Shown: piece after piece, positions 1 through 8,630 of the stretch
Layout: the number at the start of each line of letters is the position of its first letter
How positions within the stretch are numbered: the stretch's first letter is position 1
DNA from: Saccoglossus kowalevskii
Taxonomy: Eukaryota; Hemichordata; Enteropneusta; Harrimaniidae
Assembly: GCF_000003605.2 (NCBI RefSeq)
Contig: NW_003142798.1
Location: 52,577-71,751 of the forward strand
Reading direction: 5' to 3'
DNA: 19,175 nucleotides
Made by a program: the position numbers and the translations under genes
The notes under the pieces: generated by a model
Told to the model about the DNA's origin: nothing
The model's database searches: none
What the model saw: only the letters and a program-made list of their open reading frames with translations

Positions 1-677
1 ATAATATAGCATACTAATCGCACGGTAACCGATGTAATTAAAACATCCAGGTATGTATCCATAAATGTGTATAATAACCTTATACATTAAATTAAAATAT
101 ATATTTGTCATCTGAGAAACAACTCTGACCGTCAAATCTCCATATATGGAAGTAGAATGCTCTTTTATGGACCATCCTTATAAATTGTTAACCACTCGTC
201 AATCATTATGAAAGATCACATGAAAGTCGCATACATTTCAAAAGGATATACAGTGTAATGTGTTACACTTATGAATACTTCCGATCTGTCATATTATAAC
301 AACAGATTTCATGAATAATGACAGTTCTCCACATTTCATGTATGTATTTTTTCTTTTATGAAAAACACGTCAGTGGCTTGCCAATGTAAGAATATTGGTA
401 CCAAGAGAGAACTCCCACAAGTTTAACATACTGAGAAACCATCAGTCGGGGCTGTCAGTGGCAAATGCCTCAGTTATATCATGTTGAGCTCAGCGGTCAG
501 AGGTTAGTGACGTAATCACCGGAACGTGATTCTTTTATTGATAAACATCAACCAACTTATTCACAGTTGGTCGCTATTGGGGCCATTCCCAGTAACCGAC
601 AATTGTGGAAATAATCACAAAATTTGCTTCAATTGGATTGAATTGCCGCTTTACGACATTCCGATAATATTATAACA
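1..677. other. Left flank; possible intron or 3' flank of the membrane-protein gene
   Basis: AT-rich sequence with no convincing reading frame. If the donor at 730 is used, a downstream exon should lie here or beyond the left edge. Two minus-strand acceptor-like sites ending TTTCTCAG are visible, with their AG read from plus-strand CT near 113-114 and 431-432. After the second, phase-2 joining would give about 20 open codons before a TGA. Neither is strong enough to call an exon. Confidence 0.4.
534..539 (-). terminator. Second candidate poly(A) signal AATAAA
   Basis: Minus-strand AATAAA about 190 nt past the stop. It could serve a longer 3' UTR of the 727-1329 gene, but may be a chance match. 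Confidence 0.2.
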
Positions 678-683
678 TTTATT
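678..683 (-). terminator. Poly(A) signal AATAAA after the membrane-protein gene
   Basis: A canonical AATAAA on the minus strand lies 43 nt after the TAA stop and is followed by moderately GT-containing sequence. It would fit a short 3' UTR if the gene ends in this exon. A second AATAAA lies at 539-534 on the same strand. In AT-rich DNA this hexamer is common by chance, so position is the main support. Confidence 0.4.
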
Positions 684-725
684 GTGCTGATAATTCGAAA
701 AATAATTCGTTCTAGTAAAGTTGGT

Positions 726-735
726 CTTACCTGAG
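726..735 (-). promoter_or_regulatory. 5' splice site overlapping the stop codon
   Basis: Read on the minus strand the sequence is CTCAG|GTAAG, followed by A, which matches the metazoan U2 donor consensus nearly perfectly. The exon would end at 731 in phase 2 (the last codon is left with AG). The TAA stop uses bases of the GTAAG itself. If the site is used, the stop is removed with the intron and the protein continues in an exon further left; if it is not, translation ends at Leu-Arg. Use of the site is inferred; the match is seen directly. Confidence 0.55.
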
Positions 736-1329
736 ATCTGTAGCAGACGACAGTGAAAGTCGCGAGGAGACGGAAAGACGGTTTTCTCGACAGAGAGTAG
801 CTCCTCCGATCGTCGCCATGGGCTCGTGAGAGTTAATATAGTTACGAGATGCGATGCTGGTGGTAGAAATCCTTCGGAATTCATCGGGAGAGCTCGACCT
901 CAAATAAAGGAAGGAATTGTTTCGAGAGCTCATAGCACTGTGGTGAGGCTCCTCGTAAATTGACGGAATTCGAATGTCCCCCGCTGGCGACTCTGGTTGA
1001 AGCAGCGGCGTTGGCGACGGCGGGCTAACATCTCTACGGCACACACGGACGATGAAAGCACATAGAACAGATACCAGAAAAGTCGCGAATCCTATACCGA
1101 GCATTAGCCAATTGCTTATTATGAAACCCAGCGTGATTAAAGCTGCGCCGAATATCAATAGAGGGAAGACGAACAAAGCAGTGGCGATAAAACGGTGGTA
1201 TTTCCATCTATCCCCTCGTCTTTCCGTCGTTGTACCAACGGCATCCGCGCGACCAGGATTGTCAGTCTTTTCCGGGCTGTGTTCAGTAACCATCATTTGC
1301 ACGCCGTGGCCATTAAAACTACCAGTCAT
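727..1329 (-). CDS. Two-pass membrane protein with Ser-rich cytosolic tail, 200 aa, function unknown
   Basis: I do not recognise the family. The first in-frame ATG is at 1329; the frame stays open further 5' through a GTG at 1341 to a TGA near 1389, so I chose the ATG. Residues 1-46 are polar and end in a basic stretch (RWKYHR). Two hydrophobic segments follow at about 47-71 and 74-95, joined only by a short SN turn, then VRVCRR. The positive-inside rule puts both ends in the cytosol, giving a membrane hairpin. Residues 101-200 form a disordered-looking tail: a Pro-rich patch (SPPSPTPLLQPESP), IPSIYEEP, then many Ser/Arg clusters such as RRISTTS and RLSVSSRLSLSS that could be phosphorylated. 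G+C and CpG are clearly higher than in flanking DNA, which supports coding. The TAA stop (729-727) lies inside a good donor site, so the protein may be longer in a spliced form. No conserved catalytic motif is visible. Confidence 0.7.
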   Translation of the reverse strand: MTGSFNGHGVQMMVTEHSPEKTDNPGRADAVGTTTERRGDRWKYHRFIATALFVFPLLIFGAALITLGFIISNWLMLGIGFATFLVSVLCAFIVRVCRRDVSPPSPTPLLQPESPAGDIRIPSIYEEPHHSAMSSRNNSFLYLRSSSPDEFRRISTTSIASRNYINSHEPMATIGGATLCRENRLSVSSRLSLSSATDLR

Positions 1330-1466
1330 TCGAGCAGGCACGGAATAGAAATAATAACGATACAGGCAGCACTGGTGTTTGATGGGAAATCAGGGCGGAG
1401 CGGTGTTATGGGAAACCACAAAGCGTTGGAAAAGAGTGCCGACGATTATCTCTGGTAATCTGGCAG

Positions 1467-1490
1467 CTAGAGAAAGAGAGTGAAAAAAAC
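1467..1490 (-). promoter_or_regulatory. 3' splice site in the 5' UTR of the membrane-protein gene
   Basis: On the minus strand a run of T followed by CACTCTCTTTCTCTAG forms a long uninterrupted pyrimidine tract ending in AG at 1468-1467. This is a textbook acceptor. It would start an exon at 1466 with 137 nt of 5' UTR before the ATG at 1329, implying a non-coding first exon somewhere to the right. It could instead be a pyrimidine-rich initiator for transcription starting here. Confidence 0.45.
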
Positions 1491-3420
1491 TACGGGAAAC
1501 CGTGTCACACCAGCTGACGTAGACGAAAAGGGAATGGAACTACGTTTGCATTGATTATGTTGCTGATTCCAATCAAATGATAGGACAGAATAAAAAGAAT
1601 CAGTCCGTCTACAATAAATTAAATACTGAGCCGACGATTTCATTTTCGAGCGTGTTGACGTACCACTCAGACGAGGCTAGGGATGTACGAAGAGATACAT
1701 ATAATTTAGTCATGCCACTTTAACCAGGCGATCACGAATTTTCATTCATTGGAATTTCTTTTAATCGGACTTGGAATTTTAAATCAACGATCTATGGAAA
1801 TCCTCGAGTAATACGCTTGGCATAAAGATTTCTTTTTAACGCACCTTTTTTCATCGAACACGTCCTCTGAGAACAGGGTTTGTCAAGTTTATCTGAGCTT
1901 CAGCTTGGCTGCATACAAATGTACGTCTGGCTAATTACAGCGTTCAAGTGGACTTAGTTGCTTCTGATATGAGTTTCATTTGTTGGTATAGTGAGCATTC
2001 ATATTTAACAATTTCAAAAAATAAGTCCGTAATCCTTAGAGGCCAGAGCTATAAATGCAACACGAAACGATCCGAGGTGCGTATTTATTTTCATCATATG
2101 AAAGGTTGAATCACTTCAACCAGGCACTACGTCACTCTTACAATCGCCTAATGTGTAAATGAGATTAGCCTCATACGGAGGGTGATCGTTGAGAACCGAG
2201 ATGTGTTTTTCCAGGTGTGTCATACTTCAATTGTTCTTGTACCATGGCCCATTATCATTTCATCAAAGTGAACGATAGTTTTTCAATGCAAATTGTTTGT
2301 TTGCTATCTCCTGTCTTGTTAAAACATTGTGAATGAGCATACTGGGTTATTGCGGACATGATACAATCAGATCAACGGATGACTGAATAAGAGCCGCAAC
2401 TTGATCCCCATTCCCACCCCCTCTCCTCCAATAGTCAAAATCAATCTGCCACCGCCAAAGAGACTACTTAATTTACAAACTATGTTTTCGCAACTAGGTA
2501 TGAATAAGAATTAGCGAAAAATATACTACCCTATGAATATCACATGATACGTATACCATGTTTTTTTTATTAATGACATCCGTGGACGGATGCTCGGCAA
2601 ACTTTAGATTATCGTCAGCGATTACTGGAGGATTGAGACATAGGTGATGTTAAATAACCATCATGATAAACAAATGAAAAGAAACATAAATAATTTTCTG
2701 AGCTGCCAGCAACATTACATAGAATTTCCTGCTAATTCTCCCAGGACACCTATTTGCTACGAGAACTGTCATTGGCCCAGGCTCCTGTCAATTACCCATC
2801 CACGTATTCAAACGTCTTATAACACGTATCCACTATACATCGGACGAAATTGCCCCGTGCTCTTTCGTGGCATATTGACCTCATACGGGAGTTCATCGAG
2901 CATCACTTACAAACTGTGAAATTCAATAGTCGCATTTTATAATACGTTAAGTTAAAAATGGACGCTGTGTACTATATTTGGGACATATATATAGTAGTTT
3001 ATTTTCGAATGGTGTTAGTACTAAATCATGTGGATTTTGATCATTAGATGTTGTATCAAATAAGGAGCATTTATTTATTTAAGTTTAGCATAGTAGTTCA
3101 TTTACATATATTGATCTGAGTATGTGTTAAGAGTCCATATGCTATCCAAACCGATACAAAAAGGTGCAAAAAGTTAACATAATGAGGTAGAATCCACCCT
3201 ATAAGTGATTAACAATCTGGGCACATCAATATAACCCACTATATTTCCAAACAGTATTCCTATGTCGTAGTCTTGCGGCGTCACTTTCAGAATACTACTA
3301 GATCATGCACTGCAACCTTCACAACATGCACACCATGCATGGAATATTCAGTATAATATTTAACATAGAAATCAATTTCAGAGTCATTTTTCAACTATCA
3401 TGCATGGTTTAACAACAGAC
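1491..3420. other. Non-coding stretch right of the membrane-protein gene
   Basis: No supported gene. The longest open frame (91 codons, plus strand 2644-2919) has no recognisable motif, and its length is expected by chance at this base composition. A TATAAA occurs at 2050-2055 without a clear initiator or coding sequence behind it. This span could hold the first intron, first exon or promoter of the minus-strand gene, which I could not place. Confidence 0.5.
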
Positions 3421-3459
3421 TATATAAACGAGAGTGGCTTTTCCGTGATTGTCATCAGA
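3421..3459 (+). promoter_or_regulatory. Candidate core promoter: TATA box plus initiator
   Basis: TATATAAA at 3421-3428 is followed about 30 bp later by TCATCAGAAC (3452-3461), which contains initiator-like CA steps. That spacing is what RNA polymerase II TATA promoters use. The DNA just downstream has no long ORF: the first ATGs are followed at once or almost at once by stop codons. Any product would be a non-coding RNA or a spliced message with a distant coding exon. Chance occurrence is quite possible. Confidence 0.25.
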
Positions 3460-5224
3460 ACATAGTGTGAGCTGTAAACCAGTTCAATCAATTTCAGATT
3501 TCTCTGTAATAATTCACACGTAGTCAATGTGATTTATCATTTATGACCTAGATAAGGACCACATACGTCAAACACAAATTGCAAATTGACATGCTTAAGG
3601 AGTGAGGGGATGGGATGGAGCATGAGAATTCTATCATGATATTCATGTTCTTAAGTACACTTACATTTTTTTTTTAAATGAACGAAATGAGAACACATCC
3701 GGCAATTCTAGGAAACAGCGTTATTTTTTTAAATTGAATAAAAGCACTTCGACGATCCATAAGCCATTTCATTATTAATCGTGTATTTTCAGAATATGTT
3801 CGTTTTAGACCAAAGAAAGATTATTTAATATTGTGCTTAGAATAATTCAATTACACATACACTGAATTCAGACTACCGTAGGTGTTGTAACAATTTTTGT
3901 CACCAATCACAGAAGCTTACGTTGTGTGATTCGTTGTATTGTATAATGACAAGCCTGAATGATAAGATGATTTGAATATAAATTGTTTTCAAACCTAATA
4001 ACATGTAACTATACGGCCTACGTGAACATATATTGAAATTGCCCAGTGACCCATTGACCCCCGCAAGATAGGTCAACCGTGCTAACTAAGCTTTCGCTTA
4101 CTGAATTTAATTGTCGCGTCCAGTTAGCTGGGTCTCGTATTTTGTCTCCGTGCTTCCTTGAAATTATGCAGGATTGTGAGTAAATCTGATTCCTAATTTA
4201 ATATCGAGATTTTCAACATTTTCTTTGAATATTATGGTTTATTTGCAGTGACATGTACAGATTGGGGATTATGATATAAACATCGTTGCGTTGGGTACAG
4301 CAGGGTTGGTCAATCACGTGCGCGTCCTACCCAAATGACATGTTTTGCATGAGTATGTTTTTCAGTTATTGTAAATTAGCAAAAGAGGCAAATCAAATTA
4401 CAGATAATAACTGACATCCGGGTACAGTAATTAATTTACAAAATGCTCGATATGAAACTCAGCATAAGATATACTTCCCGCGAATCGCTCAATGAACATG
4501 CGTAACGCCACTACACACATTATAACACCGATGTCCGGGGACAGAGGGGAAAAACGTTCCATGGCGTGTAGCTAGGCGAGTTGGTGCTATATGTAAGCGC
4601 CGGTTCCCGTCATGCATTGCATATTTAGTATTTAGTATTTATTACGCCACACATTTAGTTTTATTTACATGAGTTACTTCCTATATTCAGCTGCAAATAT
4701 TAGTTTATAGTTATCTTAGAGGTTTATGTATAACCACACGACGTGGAATAGCATTGTTTATTTGATACTTTTTAACAAACTGTTTTAAAACGTCGTTACA
4801 TATATTAAACTAAAGTCAGACGTAAACGAAATAATTGCATGCCTTGCTTAAACAAACTGAAGTATACAGTATCACGATTTCCCGCTTCAAATGTTTCCAA
4901 CTGTGTCCACAGTATATTACGCTGTTATGAGGAATCATTTTTACCCCCTCCTCATAACCAATATATTCGCTGGAACTCTGTTCAATTAGGGGACTATTGC
5001 ACGAACAATCAGATTTCGTAGTGGAGTTTATATTTAGACTCACTCACCGCATATTGTTCACTCGTAATGAAAAAAAATATGCGACTATCATTAAAACTTA
5101 TTGTCTGATTTCACTGACTTTTACCATATGGCTTTATTGTGTATGTTGTTGCTCATAATATCCATATTATAAAGTATGGCCACTCAACTACTTATACTTT
5201 CGCCTATAGGTTCCTGTGGTAATT

Positions 5225-5246
5225 CCTTGTGTTCGAGTACACAAGG
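5225..5246. repeat. Perfect 8-bp hairpin
   Basis: CCTTGTGT (5225-5232) pairs perfectly with ACACAAGG (5239-5246) across a 6-nt loop. It stands alone, with no T-run or gene next to it, so no function is suggested. Confidence 0.4.
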
Positions 5247-5372
5247 TGAACAAATCATATAAAATGACAGGTGCTTATAGTCGTCCCAAATTATTGGGAA
5301 TACTATTTATTTTATATGAAATAGTGCTTTAACATCAACTCATGTCGCAATACTGTAAAAGGGTAAACTATT

Positions 5373-5518
5373 CACTGGCTTTTAATTTTGCTTATTTCGC
5401 TGACTGGAAAATTGAAACCCACTGAATATGTAAAATTTAGCATAGAACACATTATGTAAATGATAAAACCGTGAATGTGCTTGGAATGGTAAATCAGCGA
5501 AATTTAAACCCAGTGTGT
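5373..5518. repeat. Imperfect inverted repeat, possible short non-autonomous element remnant
   Basis: The left arm begins CACTGGCTTTTAATTTT and reaches ATTTCGCTGA at 5403. The right arm, read in reverse, gives CACTGGGTTTAAATTTCGCTGA. The inner 10 bp (5394-5403 and 5494-5503) match perfectly. A paired terminus of this sort about 146 bp apart resembles a MITE, but I see no clear target-site duplication and no internal coding, so it could also be chance. Confidence 0.2.
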
Positions 5519-6064
5519 TTCTCCAAAAGAAAACAAACTATTGAACTGGGTAAGTAAGTGACTCATATTTAAATCACTTTTAAAACAAAAACAAACACTG
5601 CATGTGATAGTTTACGAAACGCTTATAAAATATGAAAAACCTTTATTTACTAGGCAAAATAAGAAATTATGTGAAAACACTCAACAAAATATGTTAAACT
5701 TGTGATCAAATACAGCAAATCGGCTCACGAAAGACCATACTTTTTTCGTGGAATCCACACTGCGCACGCTCAGTCACACGAAACCAACTTGAAACAAAAC
5801 AACAATCTAATTTCACAGTGGCAAAAAAAGCCATCATTTGTTTCGATTCGTCTGCTCCACGAGCTATTTTTACGCCTACTTGATACAAACACGATTGAGT
5901 CGATTGTCCAAGCGGTGCGCATAAAATAATTAATATAAACTGAAATGAAGCAACTATATTCCCTATGAATGTGTCTTCATTTCGCTATAGTCTGTAAATT
6001 GCTGCATAATTCATACGCGTGGTTAGGTATTTACTGTCACAGTTAACAAATCATGTTATATATA

Positions 6065-6076
6065 GATGACGTCATC
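6065..6076. promoter_or_regulatory. CRE/ATF palindrome GATGACGTCATC
   Basis: A perfect 12-bp palindrome containing the full CREB/ATF site TGACGTCA. It stands in AT-rich DNA with no identified transcription start, so any regulatory role is inferred from the motif only. Confidence 0.3.
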
Positions 6077-6314
6077 ATTTTAACCATATAACCCTAGGGC
6101 GGACTTGTGGTCCCTATGCGCCTGACATACCTAACTATCTGAATTGTTTTGAGCGCGCCGCAACTGTGGGAATGTATCACATTATGTTGTTTATTATAAG
6201 TATTTATTAAATTGAACTGATGATATTATACATTTACATACACTATATTATATATGTATTTCTGTAGAATAAAAGTATATCAATGTGCTAGGTAATATGA
6301 TTATGTACGTATTC

Positions 6315-6335
6315 AGTGACGTGTGAGTCACGTGA
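6315..6335. promoter_or_regulatory. AP-1 / E-box motif cluster
   Basis: Within about 20 bp there are a CRE-half-like TGACGTG, an AP-1 site TGAGTCA (6324-6330) and an overlapping palindromic E-box TCACGTGA (6328-6335, a bHLH-ZIP type site). The compact overlap is suggestive of an enhancer, but no target gene is visible nearby. Confidence 0.25.
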
Positions 6336-7154
6336 TTTTCGGAGTACTTAAGACGTGGTCACGGAAATGAATGCTAAATTAATTCACATATTTGAATGTT
6401 TTTTGCTGAACATTGATTGAATGTATATGGTTCAAACACCCTGACCCATTAGTGATTGCAGTTCTATTCACAATATGATACATTTGTCTCATAATTAACG
6501 GAATTCAGACTACCTTATAATGTATCTCTTGCAAAATTTACCAAAAGTATGACTCAGACAGACTGAAATATGCAGGGAGTATAATTCATACAGACGGAGA
6601 CCTGCAGGGAGCGCAAGTCAGACAGACTGAAACTTGCAGGGAGTATGACTCGGACAGACTGAAACTTGCAAGGAGTATAAGTCCGACAGATGGAAACTTG
6701 CAGGGAGTATGAGTCAGACAGCCGGGAACTTGCAGGGAGTATGGCTCGGACAAACTGAAACATGCAAGGAGTATAAGTCCGACAGATGGAAAACTGCATG
6801 GATTATAAGTCCGACAGATGGAAAACTGCAGGGATTATAAGTCCGACAGATGGAAAACTGCAGGGAGTATGAGTCAGACAGCCGGAAACTTGCAGGGAGT
6901 ATGAGTCAGACAGACGGAAACTTGCAGGGAGTATAAGTCAGACAGATGGAAAATTGCAGGTAGTATAAGTCAGACAGACGAAAAATGGCAGGGGGTGTGA
7001 GTCAGACAGACGGAAACTTGCAGGGAATGTAAGTCATATAGACGGAAAATTACAAGGAGTATAAGTCAGACAGACGAAAAATAGCAGGGAGTGTAAGTCA
7101 GACAGACGGAAATTTGCAGAGAGTATAAGTCAGACAGACAGAAACTTGCAGGGA

Positions 7155-7346
7155 GTATAAGTCAGACAGATGGAAAATTGCAGGGAGTATAAGTCAGACA
7201 GACGAAAAATTGCAGGGGGTGTGAGTCAGACAGACGGAAATTTGCAGGGAGTATAAGTCAGACAGATGGAAAATTGCAGGTAGTATAAGTCAGACAGACG
7301 AAAAATTGCAGGGGGTGTGAGTCAGACAGACGGAAATTTGCAGGGA
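7155..7346. repeat. 96-bp higher-order repeat D-E-F, two copies
   Basis: Three distinct 32-bp variants (one with GATGGAAAATTGC, one with GACGAAAAATTGC ending GGGG, one starting GTGTGAGTC) occur in order and are then repeated. The two 96-bp copies differ at one base by my count (95/96). Confidence 0.85.
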
Positions 7347-7474
7347 GTATAAGTCAGACAGACGGAAACATGCAGGGAATGTAAGTCATACAGACGGAAA
7401 ATTGCAAAAAGTATAAGTCAGACAGACGAAAAATTGCAGGGAGTGTAAGTCAGACAGACGAAAAATTGCAGGGA

Positions 7475-7858
7475 GTATGACTCGGACAGACTGAAACTTG
7501 CAAGGTGTATAAGTCCGACAGATGGAAACTTGCAGGGAGTATGAGTCAGACAGCCGGGAACTTGCAGGGAGTATGGCTCGGACAGACTGAAACTTGCAAG
7601 GTGTATAAGTCCGACAGATGGAAACTTGCAGGGAGTATGAGTCAGACAGCCGGGAACTTGCAGGGAGTATGGCTCGGACAGACTGAAACATGCAAGGAGT
7701 ATAAGTCCGACAGATGGAAACTTGCAGGGAGTATGAGTCAGACAGCCGGGAACTTGCAGGGAGTATGACTCGGACAGACTGAAACTTGCAAGGTGTATAA
7801 GTCCGACAGATGGAAACTTGCAGGGAGTATGAGTCAGACAGCCGGAAACTTGCAGGGA
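7475..7858. repeat. 96-bp higher-order repeat A-B-C, four copies
   Basis: Four tandem trimers. Type A carries CTCGGACAGACTG and ends GCAAGG plus A or T; type B carries GTCCGACAGATGG; type C carries GTCAGACAGCCGG. The copies are nearly identical, with differences at a few fixed positions. The same trimer occurs once at 6643-6738 and again within 7955-8146. Confidence 0.9.
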
Positions 7859-8210
7859 GTATAAGTCAGACAGATGGAAAATTGCAGGTAGTATAAGTCA
7901 GACAGACGAAAAATGGCAGGGAGTATGAGTCAGACAGCCGGGAACTTGCAGGGAGTATGGCTCGGACAGACTGAAACATGCAAGGAGTATAAGTCCGACA
8001 GATGGAAACTTGCAGGGAGTATGAGTCAGACAGCCGGGAACTTGCAGGGAGTATGACTCGGACAGACTGAAACTTGCAAGGTGTATAAGTCCGACAGATG
8101 GAAACTTGCAGGGAGTATGAGTCAGACAGCCGGAAACTTGCAGGGAGTATAAGTCAGACAGATGGAAAATTGCAGGTAGTATAAGTCAGACAGACGAAAA
8201 ATGGCAGGGG
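7635..8210. repeat. Tandem 288-bp (nine-unit) duplication inside the minisatellite
   Basis: Positions 7635-7922 and 7923-8210 carry the same order of variants, C-A-B-C-A-B-C-D-E, and differ only at the last base by my alignment (287/288). This identity is much higher than between ordinary neighbouring units, so the duplication is recent. Confidence 0.92.
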
Positions 8211-8338
8211 GTGTGAGTCAGACAGACGGAAACTTGCAGGGAATGTAAGTCATATAGACGGAAAATTACAAGGAGTATAAGTCAGACAGACGAAAAATTG
8301 CAGGGAGTGTAAGTCAGACAGACGGGAAATTGCAGGGA

Positions 8339-8593
8339 GTATAATTCAGACAGCCGGAAACTTATATATAATTACAAAGGGTATAAGTCAGACAGACGAA
8401 AACTTGCAGGGAGTGTAAGTCAGACAGCCGGAAACTTGCAGTGAGTATAAGTCAGACAGACGAAAACTGGCAGGGAGTGTAAGTCAGACAGCCGGAAACT
8501 TATATATAATTACAAAGGGTATAAGTCAGACAGACGAAAACTTGCAAGGGAGTGTAAGTCAGACAGCCGGAAACTTATATATAATTACAAAGG
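8339..8593. repeat. 42-bp extended units with inserted AT-rich block
   Basis: Three units (8339-8380, 8477-8518, 8552-8593) have the standard 22-bp start through GCCGGAAACTT and then ATATATAATTACAAAGG in place of the usual GCAGGGA ending. They are followed each time by an ordinary GTATAAGTCAGACAG unit. The altered block therefore arose once and spread with array expansion. Confidence 0.9.
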
Positions 8594-8630
8594 GTATAAG
8601 TCAGACAGCCGGAAACTTGAAAGGAGTATA

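Larger units (their letters stand above)
3460..6546. other. Non-coding stretch before the 32-bp minisatellite
   Basis: AT-rich, with no supported gene; all frames here are 75 codons or shorter and look random. Small structures noted are an inverted pair TTGGGTA/TACCCAA (4291-4297 and 4328-4334), an E2F-like TTCCCGCGAA at 4475-4484, three copies of a 7-bp TTTAGTA-like word near 4623-4645, and the inverted repeat at 5373-5518. Confidence 0.5.
6547..8630. repeat. 32-bp minisatellite, 64 units plus a 5-bp partial
   Basis: The unit is typically GTATAAGTCAGACAGACGG followed by AAACTTGCAGGGA. Units 1-56 (6547-8338) stay in exact 32-bp register without a single insertion or deletion by my count. After that, three units are lengthened to 42 bp and one to 33 bp. 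Units fall into recurring variant types that form 96-bp trimers. Motifs GTCAGACAG and TTGCAGG are the best conserved. All frames through the array arise from the repeat: three units make 96 bp, so translation gives a 32-residue period. There are no unique spacers, so it is not CRISPR-like. Confidence 0.97.

Noticed and set aside
651-884. Minus-strand 77-codon frame overlapping the 3' part of the membrane-protein gene
   Set aside because: It is in another frame of the same strand, crosses the stop and donor site, and has no recognisable features.
1330-1341. Extending the CDS to the GTG at 1341
   Set aside because: GTG is not a normal start in animal nuclear genes and the ATG at 1329 is only four codons away.
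1052-1458. Plus-strand frames of 98 and 87 codons opposite the membrane-protein CDS
   Set aside because: They lie antisense to the supported minus-strand gene; their openness follows from its codon composition, and their translations show no domain.
2644-2919. Plus-strand 91-codon frame
   Set aside because: Length within chance expectation for this composition and no motif or context.
6554-7768. Open frames of 81, 101 and 87 codons within the 32-bp array
   Set aside because: They only restate the repeat in translation (32-residue period) and have no flanking gene signals.
6547-8630. CRISPR array
   Set aside because: There are no unique spacers; units are adjacent near-identical copies, and the rest of the window is eukaryotic in character.
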